Below are positions 8,101 to 16,008 of a stretch of 59,141 bases of DNA, in pieces. Below the pieces are notes generated by a model that did not search any database, was not told the origin of the DNA, and worked only from the letters and a program-made list of their open reading frames with translations. This DNA is from CAYUCJ01 sp049282265 (GTDB taxonomy: Bacteria > Desulfobacterota > DSM-4660 > Desulfatiglandales > Desulfatiglandaceae), in NCBI GenBank assembly GCA_049282265.1, contig JBAPTR010000076.1:1-59141 (forward strand). The letters are read 5' to 3'. The position numbers and the translations under genes are program-made. Position 1 is the stretch's first letter; each line of letters begins with the position of its first letter.

Positions 8101-8679
8101 CTCCAGGTAAAAACGATCATTGTCAAAGAGGGCGGTCATCTCCTCGGCCCTTTTCCTGGCCAGTTCCATCCGGTCGGCGTTGAGCAGAAAGGGAACGACT
8201 CCCTTGATACAGGCGGACAACGCGATCAGACCCTCATTGTATTCCTTAAGGAGATCCATATCCACCCTGGGATGGTAATAAAAACCCTCCAGGTGACCCC
8301 TGGTGACCAGTTGGCTCAGATTCCGATAGCCCTTTTCGTTCGTGGCCAAAAGCACCAGGTGAAAGGCATTCGGGTAGCCGTCGGTGGATGGAGATTTGTC
8401 CCTGCGATCTCCGGGAGCAACATACACTTCCGAGCCGATGATGGGCTTTATGCCGGCCTTCACCGCCTGATCAAAAAACTGCACCGCCCCAAACATGTTG
8501 CCATGGTCGGTAATGGCCACGCTATCCATCCCCAGATGAAGGGCCTTCTGAAACATCTCTTTTGGCCGGATAGCCCCGTCCAGAAGGCTAAATTCCGTGT
8601 GGACATGAAGATGAACGAACGGGCGGTCCTGGGTCACTTTATCTTCTCCGTTGCTCTGCCTTTTTGCCTGCCGAGGCAT
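5155..8679 (-). CDS. dnaE: DNA polymerase III alpha subunit
   Basis: About 1174 residues, the replicative polymerase catalytic subunit. It has an N-terminal PHP domain (HLHVHTEFSLLDGAI), the polymerase palm with PDIDIDF and the preceding GPGRGSAAGSLVAYAL loop, and a thumb/fingers region with ILYQEQVM and KSHSAAYALIAYQTAYLKAHFP. HhH elements and a C-terminal OB fold (AVIAGMVEELKLKRTRRGDK) follow. The length is typical of DnaE1. A frame extends upstream to a TTG at 8751, but ATG at 8679 (MPRQAKR) fits the family start better; VTQDRPF is a further possibility. It is convergent with the mobA-like gene and divergent from the kinase gene at 8799. Confidence 0.97.
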   Translation of the reverse strand: MPRQAKRQSNGEDKVTQDRPFVHLHVHTEFSLLDGAIRPKEMFQKALHLGMDSVAITDHGNMFGAVQFFDQAVKAGIKPIIGSEVYVAPGDRRDKSPSTDGYPNAFHLVLLATNEKGYRNLSQLVTRGHLEGFYYHPRVDMDLLKEYNEGLIALSACIKGVVPFLLNADRMELARKRAEEMTALFDNDRFYLEVQANNLPVQIKVNKMLRELSKDLSIPMVATNDCHYLNQADAEAHDVLLCIQTGKTLEDEKRLKFSSDEFFFKSREEMSRNLPGFEDALDNTAQIADRCHFEMEFGHYKYPVFQVAGDKDLKDLLIEEARKGLEKRLAMKEEVGALSGETVQEYQERLQFELDIIQKMGFSGYFLIVADFIDYARRHDIPVGPGRGSAAGSLVAYALTITNIDPIKYGLLFERFLNPQRISMPDIDIDFCINGRDEVIHYVAEKYGQENVSQIITFGTMKARGAIRDVGRSLNIPLGEVDRIAKMVPEGPKVSLEQAILAEPELKRLGEEDGPAKKLLRISRALEGLSRHASTHASGVVISDRPLVEYLPLFKGSRNEIMTQYTMDRIEQLGLIKFDFLGLKTLTVIKHTLDLIETSFEDAINIDKIPLDDPATFQLCSDGKTTGVFQLESEGMKELMRKLRPEVFEDLIALVALYRPGPLGSNMVADFVNGKHGKARIKYFLPQLEPILKETYGVILYQEQVMKIAQVLADYSLAEADELRKAIGKKNAKVMARHKQRFIDGASGNGVRAQKAENLFNLIEKFGGYGFNKSHSAAYALIAYQTAYLKAHFPVEFMAALLTQDMGNQDKTIKNIAECRDMGIEILPPDINESQADFTVVDGKIRFGLAAVKNVGLKAVELCIQERKQSGPYRDLLDFCTRVGSGKVNRRVLEGLIQCGAFDFTGIYRSRLFAALDNVLRACGANRDPNQLNMFGTLGLSDGPGNGFLDLPEVDEWEEKERLKKEKEALGFYITGHPLSKFDREIPLVTTSAIQDLPALEDKSRAVIAGMVEELKLKRTRRGDKMAIVRVEDLSGSIEVILFPDLFARSAALLKSDDPLLITGTVERGDRATKIIGQELTTLASVRQRFIKAILLNLDQETISRNMLEDLRDLAFRYPGECRLRFRVAPASGKAVTVIADDRFKVQPCHELIQEMESLTGSTVREILSLPSRS

Positions 8680-8798
8680 TTCGCATTCGCTGTTGTAAGG
8701 CGAAATGAAAATATGATACGTTATCGGTCTCTGATCATCAAGATGATTCAATGCCTTTTCTCATCTTTCTTAGGCAGTTCAATCCCAGGGCAAGGTAA

Positions 8799-10391
8799 AT
8801 GACTGAAAAAAGAATGGAAGCACTCAAAAACAGACTCGAGAAATTGCGGGCCGAAAAGCGGACGCTTTGGGGAAAAATCGCCCTTCTGAAAAAAGAACAG
8901 ACCCGGCTGAAAAGGCACTTGGGGGATGCCTGGCATCTTCTGGAGGCCTTGCCGGGTGCAGTGTTACTTATCCAGGAAGAAAGGATAACCTATTCCAATG
9001 ACGCGGCTCGCAAGATGCTGGGTTATGAAGAAGAGGAGTTGCTGCATCATTTCTATTCGACTTTTGTTCATCCGGAATGGCGCAAAGAGATAGGCGAGCG
9101 GCACAAGAGGCGTCTTTCAGGAAGACCGGTCCCAAATCATTACGAGGCCTGTCTGGTGAGCAAAAGCGGGGAAAGACTGTGGTGCGAAGTGCGTGTCGGG
9201 AAAATCCTCCTGGGCGGTCGCAGGGCCTTCATTGTCAATCTGGTTGAATTGAATGAAAGAAAGGCCCTGGAGAGACAGAAGGCCAGGGGGCTGAAATTCG
9301 AAGCGTTGGCACGGATCTCGCGGGGACTGCATCAGGAGATGGCGGGATGGTTGAATCGCCTTGAAAATGAGGCCTTTCCCCCCCGAAAAGTGCCTGGATC
9401 AGGAGAGAGAAAGTCTGCAGGAGAAGGGGAGGTCTTTCAGAAGATCCTTGAGAGCGGCGAGACGTTTTCCCGGGATCTGGCATGCCTGGGCGGCCTGAAA
9501 AAGGCGTCCGAGGCAGAGATCACCTATGATTTGAGAAAAGTGGTAAAGGAGGTTGTGAACCATGCCAAGACCCAATGGTGCGACAGCCCTGAGCGCAAGG
9601 GGAATCCTGTCCGCATAAGAAGCTATCTCAGAACGCTGTCACCTCTATTGGGAAGGCCGGAAGAAGTCCGGTCGGTCCTCACCGGCATGGTGGAAAATGC
9701 CGTGGAGGCCCTGCCCCGGGGGGGGGATATCTACATTACCACCGAAGAAAGTGCGGGTTTTGTCTGTGTGTACATCCAGGACAACGGCCATGGGATTTCC
9801 CCCGAACTGCAAGAGGTTATCTATGATCCATTCTTCACGACAAGGGGCGGGAAAAAAAGGGGCCTCGGCCTGAGTCGGGCATTTGCTGTTGTTTACGGGA
9901 ACGGGGGGGATATCACGCTGAGGAGCGAGAAAGGTGAAGGCACAACCTTTACCATTCGCCTGCCCCTGCAGCCGGAAGGCACTCCCCGAAAAGAGGTAGT
10001 GGCAAGAAAACGTGCAGATACCCATATCCTAGTGGTTTCGGTTCAGGATATGCTGAGGAATCTCCTGAACCGCCTGTTCACCGGCCAGGGTTGTCAGGTC
10101 AGCACGGCGGTGACCGGAGGGGAGGCTTTCATGTTGCTGTCAAAAAGGACGTACGACCTGCTCATGGTGGATATGGAGGACATGGATAGAGATATGAAAG
10201 GAATCCTGCGCAAGACAAAAAAGGACCATCCGGAGATATCTATCGTGGTGATGAACGCCGGTGGCGAAACGGTTCCCGGCAAAAGGTCAGGGCTCAGATG
10301 GGCGGATCTGGTGATCGGGAAGCCCCTTGAACCGAACAGGGTTCGAGTGATTGTCAGGAAACTCCTTACAGGCAGGGGTTCGGCCAGGTGA
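8799..10391 (+). CDS. PAS-domain hybrid sensor kinase with a degenerate H-box
   Basis: 530 residues with no membrane segment, so probably cytoplasmic. An N-terminal coiled coil (1-45) is followed by a PAS domain (45-155), a dimerisation region (160-190), an HATPase_c domain (about 240-395; NAVEALPRGG, DNGHGISPEL, GLGLSRAFAVVYG) and a C-terminal receiver-like domain (410-525). The H-box reads FEALARISRGLHQEMAGWL: the residue aligned with the phosphorylated His is Q179, with a His one position earlier (H178). The receiver keeps the likely phospho-Asp (LLMVDMED) and Lys (IGKPL) but its first acidic pair is weak (SVQD). The stop overlaps the rarA GTG start by 4 nt, implying co-transcription. Confidence 0.85.
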   Translation: MTEKRMEALKNRLEKLRAEKRTLWGKIALLKKEQTRLKRHLGDAWHLLEALPGAVLLIQEERITYSNDAARKMLGYEEEELLHHFYSTFVHPEWRKEIGERHKRRLSGRPVPNHYEACLVSKSGERLWCEVRVGKILLGGRRAFIVNLVELNERKALERQKARGLKFEALARISRGLHQEMAGWLNRLENEAFPPRKVPGSGERKSAGEGEVFQKILESGETFSRDLACLGGLKKASEAEITYDLRKVVKEVVNHAKTQWCDSPERKGNPVRIRSYLRTLSPLLGRPEEVRSVLTGMVENAVEALPRGGDIYITTEESAGFVCVYIQDNGHGISPELQEVIYDPFFTTRGGKKRGLGLSRAFAVVYGNGGDITLRSEKGEGTTFTIRLPLQPEGTPRKEVVARKRADTHILVVSVQDMLRNLLNRLFTGQGCQVSTAVTGGEAFMLLSKRTYDLLMVDMEDMDRDMKGILRKTKKDHPEISIVVMNAGGETVPGKRSGLRWADLVIGKPLEPNRVRVIVRKLLTGRGSAR

Positions 10392-11689
10392 ATCTTCTAG
10401 AGCACAAGGAAGGAGTCCCTTTGGCCGAAAGGGTGAGACCCGAACGGCTTGAAGACATGGTCGGCCAACCTCACCTGCTGGGTCCGGGTTCTGCTTTCAG
10501 GAAGGCCCTGGAATCCGGCCGCGTTTTTTCAGTGATTTTCTGGGGACCGCCGGGATCCGGAAAGACGACCCTCGCCAGAATGATCCAAAGTTACTCCCGT
10601 CTTCCATTCAAGGCGTTTTCCGCGGTCACTTCCGGCGTGAAAGACCTGCGGGCGATCCTCAAAGAGGCGGAAGTCGAGAGGTCTGAGAGCGGTCATCCCA
10701 CCCTCCTCTTTGTGGATGAGATCCACCGGTTTCACAAAGGGCAGCAGGATGCCTTTCTGCCGCACGTGGAAAGCGGTCTGATTATCCTGGTAGGAGCCAC
10801 CACCCAGAACCCCTCGTTTGAAATCATCCCACCTCTCCTGTCCCGAGCCCGGGTCATGGTCCTCAAGCCATTGGAAAAGGAAGGGCTGGAAACCATCCTG
10901 ACCCGGGCCTTGAAAGACAGGGGCCAGGGTCTTGGAAAATGGGACCTCGAGGTGACGCCGGAGGCCCTGGAACACCTCATCAATATTTCCCAAGGTGATG
11001 CCCGGGTGGCCCTGAACAACCTCGAGATGGCCGCCCACCATGCCTTGGAGACAAACGCCAATCAGCGGCTCGTCGATCTTCGCCTGATGGAAAGTGCTTT
11101 GGACAGGAAGGCCCTGCCTTACGACAAGGATGGCGAAGAACACTACAACATCATCTCTGCCTTTCACAAGAGCATGCGGGGCAGTGACGCACAGGCTGCC
11201 GTCTACTGGCTCTACAGGATGCTTATGGCCGGAGAAGAAGGACTGTTTGTGGCCAGGAGGATGATCCGATTTGCCTCCGAAGACATAGGGTTGGCCGATC
11301 CGCAGGCCCTCCAGGTGGCCCTTTGTGCCTTTGAGGCCTGGCGGAAAGTGGGGCCGCCTGAAGCCGAACTTGCCCTTGTGGAGGCTGCCGTCTACCTTGC
11401 AACGGCTCCCAAGAGCAATGCCCTCTACCTGGCGGAAAAGGCCGTGAAGGCGGAGGTTGGGCGAACAGGGGCGGAGCCGGTGCCCATGCACATTCGCAAC
11501 GCCCCGACCCGGCTCATGAAAGAGCAGGGGTATGGAAGGGGATATCGTTACCCCCACAACTACCCTGGAGCGTGGGTGGAACAGACCTATCTCCCGGAGG
11601 GCTGCAGGAATCGCATATTTTACCGCCCCACAGACCGGGGATTTGAAAGGGAGATTCGAAAGCGTATCTTGCGTCACGGGAAAAAGTAG
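10388..11689 (+). CDS. rarA: Replication-associated recombination protein A (AAA+ ATPase)
   Basis: 433-residue RarA/MgsA/WRNIP1 family clamp-loader-like ATPase that acts at stalled forks with single-strand DNA-binding protein. Walker A is GPPGSGKTTLAR (about residue 55), Walker B is LLFVDEIHRFHKGQQD, sensor 1 is GATTQNPSFEI, and an arginine finger lies in LLSRARVM. The C-terminal tetramerisation domain is present (NAPTRLMKEQGYGRGYRYPH). The start is GTG at 10388, overlapping the kinase stop as GTGA. The length is normal for the family. It is followed by a MITE-like element rather than a terminator. Confidence 0.95.
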   Translation: MNLLEHKEGVPLAERVRPERLEDMVGQPHLLGPGSAFRKALESGRVFSVIFWGPPGSGKTTLARMIQSYSRLPFKAFSAVTSGVKDLRAILKEAEVERSESGHPTLLFVDEIHRFHKGQQDAFLPHVESGLIILVGATTQNPSFEIIPPLLSRARVMVLKPLEKEGLETILTRALKDRGQGLGKWDLEVTPEALEHLINISQGDARVALNNLEMAAHHALETNANQRLVDLRLMESALDRKALPYDKDGEEHYNIISAFHKSMRGSDAQAAVYWLYRMLMAGEEGLFVARRMIRFASEDIGLADPQALQVALCAFEAWRKVGPPEAELALVEAAVYLATAPKSNALYLAEKAVKAEVGRTGAEPVPMHIRNAPTRLMKEQGYGRGYRYPHNYPGAWVEQTYLPEGCRNRIFYRPTDRGFEREIRKRILRHGKK

Positions 11690-11695
11690 AGTATG

Positions 11696-11898
11696 GAGCC
11701 ATTTTCAAAACGTTTCAGTTTGTTCAAGGTCAAGAAAGGCGAAAATCTTGACTACAGAGCCAGTTTCAAAACGTTCAATTTTGTTCGAGGTCAAGAAAGG
11801 CGAAAATTTTAACCACAGGAATATGTTGGATATTTCGAGGATTAAAATTGTCGTCTGCCGAAGAGATCGGGCAAAAGGGGGCGTTTTGGAAATGGCTC
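11696..11898. mobile_element. 203-bp MITE-like element with terminal inverted repeats and an internal 61-bp tandem duplication
   Basis: The ends GAGCCATTTTCAAAACG (11696-11712) and CGTTTTGGAAATGGCTC (11882-11898) match in inverted orientation at 16 of 17 positions. Inside, 11696-11756 and 11757-11817 are imperfect tandem copies of a 61-bp unit containing GGTCAAGAAAGGCGAAAAT. The centre is a second palindrome (CGAAAATTTTAACC against GGATTAAAATTGTCG). No coding capacity. It fills the gap between the convergent rarA and acyl-CoA dehydrogenase genes. No obvious target duplication was identified. Confidence 0.65.
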
Positions 11899-11903
11899 TA
11901 GAT

Positions 11904-13148
11904 CTATTCGTACACCTTCTCCTCGAGGTCTTCTGAACCCTCCGCGTCGGCCTCAAAATCCCGGGCCGGGCCGCTTCCCTTCAAGGTCTGGTATTCCCGA
12001 TACCACTCGTTGGCGATGATCATGGACATGACTTCATTCGTCCCCGTCCAAATGGATGCCAGACGCAGGTCCCTGGCAATCCGTTCAATGGGGAAGATGT
12101 TCGTGTACCCGATGCCTCCCATCACCTGCATGGCGTGACGGACTGCCTTCTGACAGGATTCGGTCACAAAGCGCTTGGTTTCCGAAACCATTCGCCGGAT
12201 GCGGTTGGGATCAGCACCCCGGTCCACGGCCTGGGAGGTGGCATAGACCATGGCCCTGGACGCATCCAGCAGTGTGGCTGCTTCCGCCACCTGGAAACTT
12301 ACCCCCTGAAATTCGTTGATGGTTTTCCCGAAGGCCTTACGTCTGTTGGAATACCCGGTTGCAATGTCCAGCGCCGGGCGTGCCGCGCCGATGGTCATGG
12401 CAGCGGTTCCCAGCCGCTCGGGGATCATCATGGTATTGAAAACCGCGTAAGCTCTGTTCAATTCGCCCACCACATTTTCCTTGGGCACCCTGACATCCCT
12501 GAAGACGATTCGGCCCGCGCCCCCGCCGCGGCATCCCATGAGGCCGTAGAGGTACTTGGTTTCCACCCCCGGTCCCCGATCCACAATAAAACAGGTGAGG
12601 GCCTTGTGGGACGCAGCCTCTGGGTCGGTGCGGGCGTAGACGAGGAAATAGTCTGCGCCTTCCGCCCCGACGATAAACCGCTTCTGGCCGTTCAGAAGGA
12701 AATAATCCCCCTTGTCTTCGGCCTTGGTGGTGGTTCCGAAGAAGTCAGAGCCGCCCCGCGGTTCCGTCAGGCATTCAGCTGCAAAGAGCTCTCCCCTGAG
12801 AAGGGGTTTCACGTAGCGCTCCTTCTGGGCCTCCGTGCCGTGAAGAATAATGGCATCGCAGACCAGTTCCGCCCCCACCCCGAACGTACAGGCGAAGATA
12901 TAGCCGAGGGTACCGATTTCCGCCATCACCATGCAGGTGGTGGTCCAGTCCATGTCGCGGCCACCCCATTTTGCAGGGTAGCGGCACCCCATGAGGTGCC
13001 GTCTGGCGGCCTCCTGAAGAAATTCCTTCGGAAAGCGGATCTTGTCCTGGTCCATGTCCAGGATCATCCGGCGAGGCACCCAGTGGATCAGGTCCCTGGC
13101 CTCACACTTGATCTTATGCTGTTCCTCCGTCATCATGAAGTCAAACAT
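11904..13148 (-). CDS. Acyl-CoA dehydrogenase family protein with a non-canonical active-site base
   Basis: 414-residue FAD-dependent acyl-CoA dehydrogenase that would oxidise an acyl-CoA at C2-C3 and pass electrons to ETF. ATG at 13148 is chosen because GAGGAG precedes it; the frame extends further upstream without need. Family motifs include CLTEPRGGSD (near 127), RKAFGKTINEFQ (270-281) and QVMGGIGYT. The usual catalytic glutamate of IYEGT is Thr368 here (SIWTGTNE). A glutamate at the isovaleryl-CoA-dehydrogenase-type position, E244 in PERLG, could serve as base. The substrate is unknown, possibly a branched or cyclic acyl-CoA. It is a single gene flanked by repeats. Confidence 0.9.
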   Translation of the reverse strand: MFDFMMTEEQHKIKCEARDLIHWVPRRMILDMDQDKIRFPKEFLQEAARRHLMGCRYPAKWGGRDMDWTTTCMVMAEIGTLGYIFACTFGVGAELVCDAIILHGTEAQKERYVKPLLRGELFAAECLTEPRGGSDFFGTTTKAEDKGDYFLLNGQKRFIVGAEGADYFLVYARTDPEAASHKALTCFIVDRGPGVETKYLYGLMGCRGGGAGRIVFRDVRVPKENVVGELNRAYAVFNTMMIPERLGTAAMTIGAARPALDIATGYSNRRKAFGKTINEFQGVSFQVAEAATLLDASRAMVYATSQAVDRGADPNRIRRMVSETKRFVTESCQKAVRHAMQVMGGIGYTNIFPIERIARDLRLASIWTGTNEVMSMIIANEWYREYQTLKGSGPARDFEADAEGSEDLEEKVYE

Positions 13149-13303
13149 GGCGATCTCCTCAAAGCACGTTTTCCTGTTTCCGTCAGCAAAAAAGCCATCA
13201 TCTTTTGGTAGGGCTTTTGACAAGAAATGCCAAGAAAAAAATGAAACCGCATTGACATTACCCTCTGCCCTCTGATAATTCTATCCTTCTGATTTAGTGT
13301 TGA

Positions 13304-13591
13304 CGACTTCTAACGAAGTCGCTTTTTCATCCGGATCTAAGGAAACGGATCTGAAAATCTTTTTCATGTGCTTTCTCATAGTGCACTTGGCACAGGGCTT
13401 CGACATGGACGGCTATTTGGGGTTTAATGCGCCAAAGCCTTGCGCGTTTCTATGACGTAGCGATAAACCACAAATGGGCGTCCATCCCCTCCGGAGTGTT
13501 TAGAAAGCATTTGAAAAAGATTGTCAGGTTCGATTCCTCTTCGTTCCCGATAGGTTGCGGAAAATGGCATAAACCAGCTTTCAACGAAGTC
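13304..13591. repeat. Large palindromic intergenic repeat, copy B
   Basis: The copy fills most of the gap between the acyl-CoA dehydrogenase start (13148) and the rdgC-like gene. It shares CTTTCTCATAGTGCACTTGG (13370-13389), the inner hairpin arms around TTTGGGGTTTA, GTGTTTAGAAAGCATTTGAA (13497-13516) and an end reading AACCAGCTTTCAACGAAGTC with copies C and E. It ends 24 bp before the downstream start, leaving only a short leader there. At its left edge GACTTC-TAAC-GAAGTC forms a small hairpin. Confidence 0.75.
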
Positions 13592-13614
13592 TCTCGGAAT
13601 TGAAAGGAACAGAA

Positions 13615-14244
13615 GTGGGTCTAATTCGCGGTGCAGCAACCTTTTGCCGGTACAGGGTGGCGGGCGATCTGCCTGATGACTACGCGGAGGCCTTCCCAAA
13701 GGGGATTCTCCGTTATGCCTTCAGAAATCTCGACGATCTTCCCAATGAAGAAAGGTCAACGGGATGGGTCAACATCCTGGATATGTTCGACAGTTCCCTC
13801 TCGGCCATGGAGTATTTCAAGGACCCCTACCTGGCCCTTTCCTGGCGGGTCGATGAAAAAAAAATCCCGGCCAGGGCCTTGCACCAGTATTGCCTGGAAG
13901 CGGAAAACGAGGTAAAGGGACAGGAGGAACTGGAGTATCTTCCGAAATCGAGGCGTGATGACATCAGTGAAAGCGTTCGTCTCAAGCTCCTGAAACGGGC
14001 CATTCCCCAGTCAAACGTCTACGACGTCACCTGGCATCTTCAAACCGGTGACCTCCTGTTCGGGGCCGCCAGCAACAAGCTTTGCGACGAATTCGTCGAA
14101 ATTTTTCAGAAGACTTTTGAACGGTTGCCTGTCCCCGTCTACCCCTACACACAGGCGCGGCATCTTTTTGAAATGGCGGAGAAAGACCCCGGGACGGTGG
14201 ATGGCATGAAGCCCTTGGTCTTCGCCGAGGAGGCCTTGCCATGA
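13615..14244 (+). CDS. RdgC-like recombination-associated protein, N-terminal part
   Basis: 209 residues resembling the N-terminal part of RdgC (PF04381), a DNA-binding protein that forms rings on duplex DNA and modulates RecA. GTG at 13615 is preferred over a TTG at 13600: AAAGGA lies 6 nt upstream and the protein then begins MGLIRGAATFCRYRVAGDLP, a typical family start. The segment NVYDVTWHLQTGDLLFGAASNKLCDEF matches the conserved family block in outline. It overlaps the next gene by ATGA, and together the two span what is one polypeptide in other lineages. Recognition is from memory of the family. Confidence 0.65.
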   Translation: MGLIRGAATFCRYRVAGDLPDDYAEAFPKGILRYAFRNLDDLPNEERSTGWVNILDMFDSSLSAMEYFKDPYLALSWRVDEKKIPARALHQYCLEAENEVKGQEELEYLPKSRRDDISESVRLKLLKRAIPQSNVYDVTWHLQTGDLLFGAASNKLCDEFVEIFQKTFERLPVPVYPYTQARHLFEMAEKDPGTVDGMKPLVFAEEALP

Positions 14245-14771
14245 GCGTCATGGACGAAGTGCGTGAACATGAATCGCTGGGCAGGGATTTTCTGATCTGG
14301 CTGTGGTTCAACAGTGAGACCCTCGGAGGGGGTTACGATCTGGGTGACGGTGAAGAAGTGGAACTCTGGTTTGAGGGGAAGATCACACTCAGGTCCGAAG
14401 GTGAGGGTTTCGCGGAGACGGTCACCTGCACGGGTGAGAATGCCAGGATACGGGAGGCGCGGTTTGCCTTGAAGGAAGAAAAGAAAGTGACAAGGGCAAA
14501 GATGCACCTGAAGGCCGGTGATGATGATTGGTCCTTTGAACTGGATTCCACGTGGATGAATTTTCATGCCCTCAAGACGCCACGTGTAGCGAAGGACAAG
14601 GAAGACGACCCGGATGCCCTGTTTTACGAAAGGATGGCCTTGCTTGAAAAACCAATTGCCATCATGGACCGGCTCTTTTCCATCTATTTAGAGGCGCGCA
14701 TGTCCCAGACCTGGGAGACAGAAGAGCTGCCTGCCATGGTGAACTGGGTGCGGGAAGGCATATCACCCTGA
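14241..14771 (+). CDS. RdgC-like protein, C-terminal part as a separate gene
   Basis: 176 residues beginning MSVMDEVREHESLGRDFLIWLWFNSE. The LGRDFLIWLWF block resembles the C-terminal half of long RdgC-like proteins seen in delta-type genomes. It is translationally coupled to the upstream gene by a 4-nt ATGA overlap. The rest is acidic with no recognisable catalytic motif. It may form a two-chain RdgC-like factor with its neighbour, or be an independent partner. The frame is clean and well coded, so sequencing error is unlikely. Confidence 0.6.
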   Translation: MSVMDEVREHESLGRDFLIWLWFNSETLGGGYDLGDGEEVELWFEGKITLRSEGEGFAETVTCTGENARIREARFALKEEKKVTRAKMHLKAGDDDWSFELDSTWMNFHALKTPRVAKDKEDDPDALFYERMALLEKPIAIMDRLFSIYLEARMSQTWETEELPAMVNWVREGISP

Positions 14772-14828
14772 TGCCGAAGCTTGTAACCCATCAATCCTTA
14801 AGTATTCCATAACCTCCATTTATCGAAG

Positions 14829-16004
14829 ATGGCCAGATATATGAAATCCTGTGGGACAAGCATAAAATGGGCTTCCATTTTCCTGCTTTGTATCGGGTTC
14901 TTTTCCTTTTCAAATGCCCATGGCCGGGAAACAGGAGGCGGAGACTGTCTTTCCCTGGTTTCATCCCTCCAGATCGCCTCTCCTCCGGCCTTCTGTGATG
15001 AACCGGTTCCCATAGAAAATGGGGAGGTCCGGGAGCGGTTCGAAAAAGAACTTCTGCTGACGCTCTGGGATCGGCCTCAGGTCATTCTCTGGCTGAAACG
15101 TTCCCACCGCTATCTGCCCGTTATTGAAAAGGCTCTGAGAGAGAACCACCTGCCCGAAGACCTGAAGTACGTGGCCATTGCAGAGAGCGCCCTTCGGCCT
15201 CACGCAGGCTCAAGCAAAGGGGCGATCGGTTTCTGGCAGTTTATGGCCGCTACGGGGCGGAAATACGGACTGGTGATCAATGCCCGCATCGATGAGCGGA
15301 GAAATATCATGGCCTCAACGCGGGCCGTGGTCCGGTATTTCAAAGAACTCGAACAGGAATTCGGGTCGTGGACCCTGGTTGCAGCCGCCTTCAACATGGG
15401 GGAAGAGGGGCTCCTGGCGGAAATTCTGGAACAGGGCACCCGTGATTATTACCAACTGTACCTGCCCCTTGAGACGCAGCAGTTCATCTTCCGCCTTGTT
15501 TCCATAAAACTGATTTTTGAAAATCCTGAGAAGTACGGTTTCAAACTCCAAGAAAAAGACTATTATCCCAGGCTGCCCTTCGATCAGGTGGAAATCACCT
15601 GTTTCCAGGAGACGCCGATTCGGATTGTGGCCCAGGCGGCAGGTACCTGTTTCAAGGTCATCAAGGACCTGAACCCGGAAATTCGGGGGCACTATCTCGC
15701 TGCCGGGAGCCACACGGTTCTCGTCCCCAAAGGCGCGGCCCCGGGTTTTCAGGACCGATACCAGGGGTATGTGAAAAAGTTCCAGGCAGCTCAAAAGGAC
15801 CGGATATATGTCGTAAGAGAAGGAGATAACCTTTCCACTATCGCGGACAGGTTTGATATCCCTCTCCCGGCCCTCCTTATCTGGAACCGGCTTAAACTAA
15901 AACGCCCCATCCACCCGGGAGATCGTCTGACCATCTATCCGAAGAATCTAAGACCACCTGAAACGGGTACTGGCAAGGAAAAAGGCGGGGCGGAAAGCAA
16001 TTGA
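14829..16004 (+). CDS. MltD-like membrane-bound lytic murein transglycosylase with LysM
   Basis: 391 residues. An N-terminal hydrophobic export segment spans 12-30. A GH23 SLT domain follows at about 95-225, with the catalytic glutamate E119 in AIAESALRPHA and family blocks KGAIGFWQFMAATGRKYGL and AAFNMGEEGL. A linker leads to one C-terminal LysM repeat at about 327-375 (YVVREGDNLSTIADRF), which binds peptidoglycan. It cleaves the MurNAc-GlcNAc bond, leaving 1,6-anhydro ends. E. coli MltD carries two LysM repeats; one is seen here. It acts at the periplasmic face. Repeat copy C starts 5 bp after the stop. Confidence 0.9.
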   Translation: MARYMKSCGTSIKWASIFLLCIGFFSFSNAHGRETGGGDCLSLVSSLQIASPPAFCDEPVPIENGEVRERFEKELLLTLWDRPQVILWLKRSHRYLPVIEKALRENHLPEDLKYVAIAESALRPHAGSSKGAIGFWQFMAATGRKYGLVINARIDERRNIMASTRAVVRYFKELEQEFGSWTLVAAAFNMGEEGLLAEILEQGTRDYYQLYLPLETQQFIFRLVSIKLIFENPEKYGFKLQEKDYYPRLPFDQVEITCFQETPIRIVAQAAGTCFKVIKDLNPEIRGHYLAAGSHTVLVPKGAAPGFQDRYQGYVKKFQAAQKDRIYVVREGDNLSTIADRFDIPLPALLIWNRLKLKRPIHPGDRLTIYPKNLRPPETGTGKEKGGAESN

Positions 16005-16008
16005 GCCT

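Noticed and set aside
10529..11677. Long minus-strand frame (382 codons) opposite rarA
   Set aside because: Antisense shadow produced by GC-rich codon bias; rarA has all its motifs on the other strand.
11696..11817. Tandem 61-bp repeats as a possible CRISPR array
   Set aside because: Only two adjoining copies, no spacers; they belong to a MITE-like element.
12135..13211. Long plus-strand frame (358 codons) opposite the acyl-CoA dehydrogenase
   Set aside because: It is the antisense shadow of a clearly recognisable enzyme gene; no motifs, no ribosome binding site.
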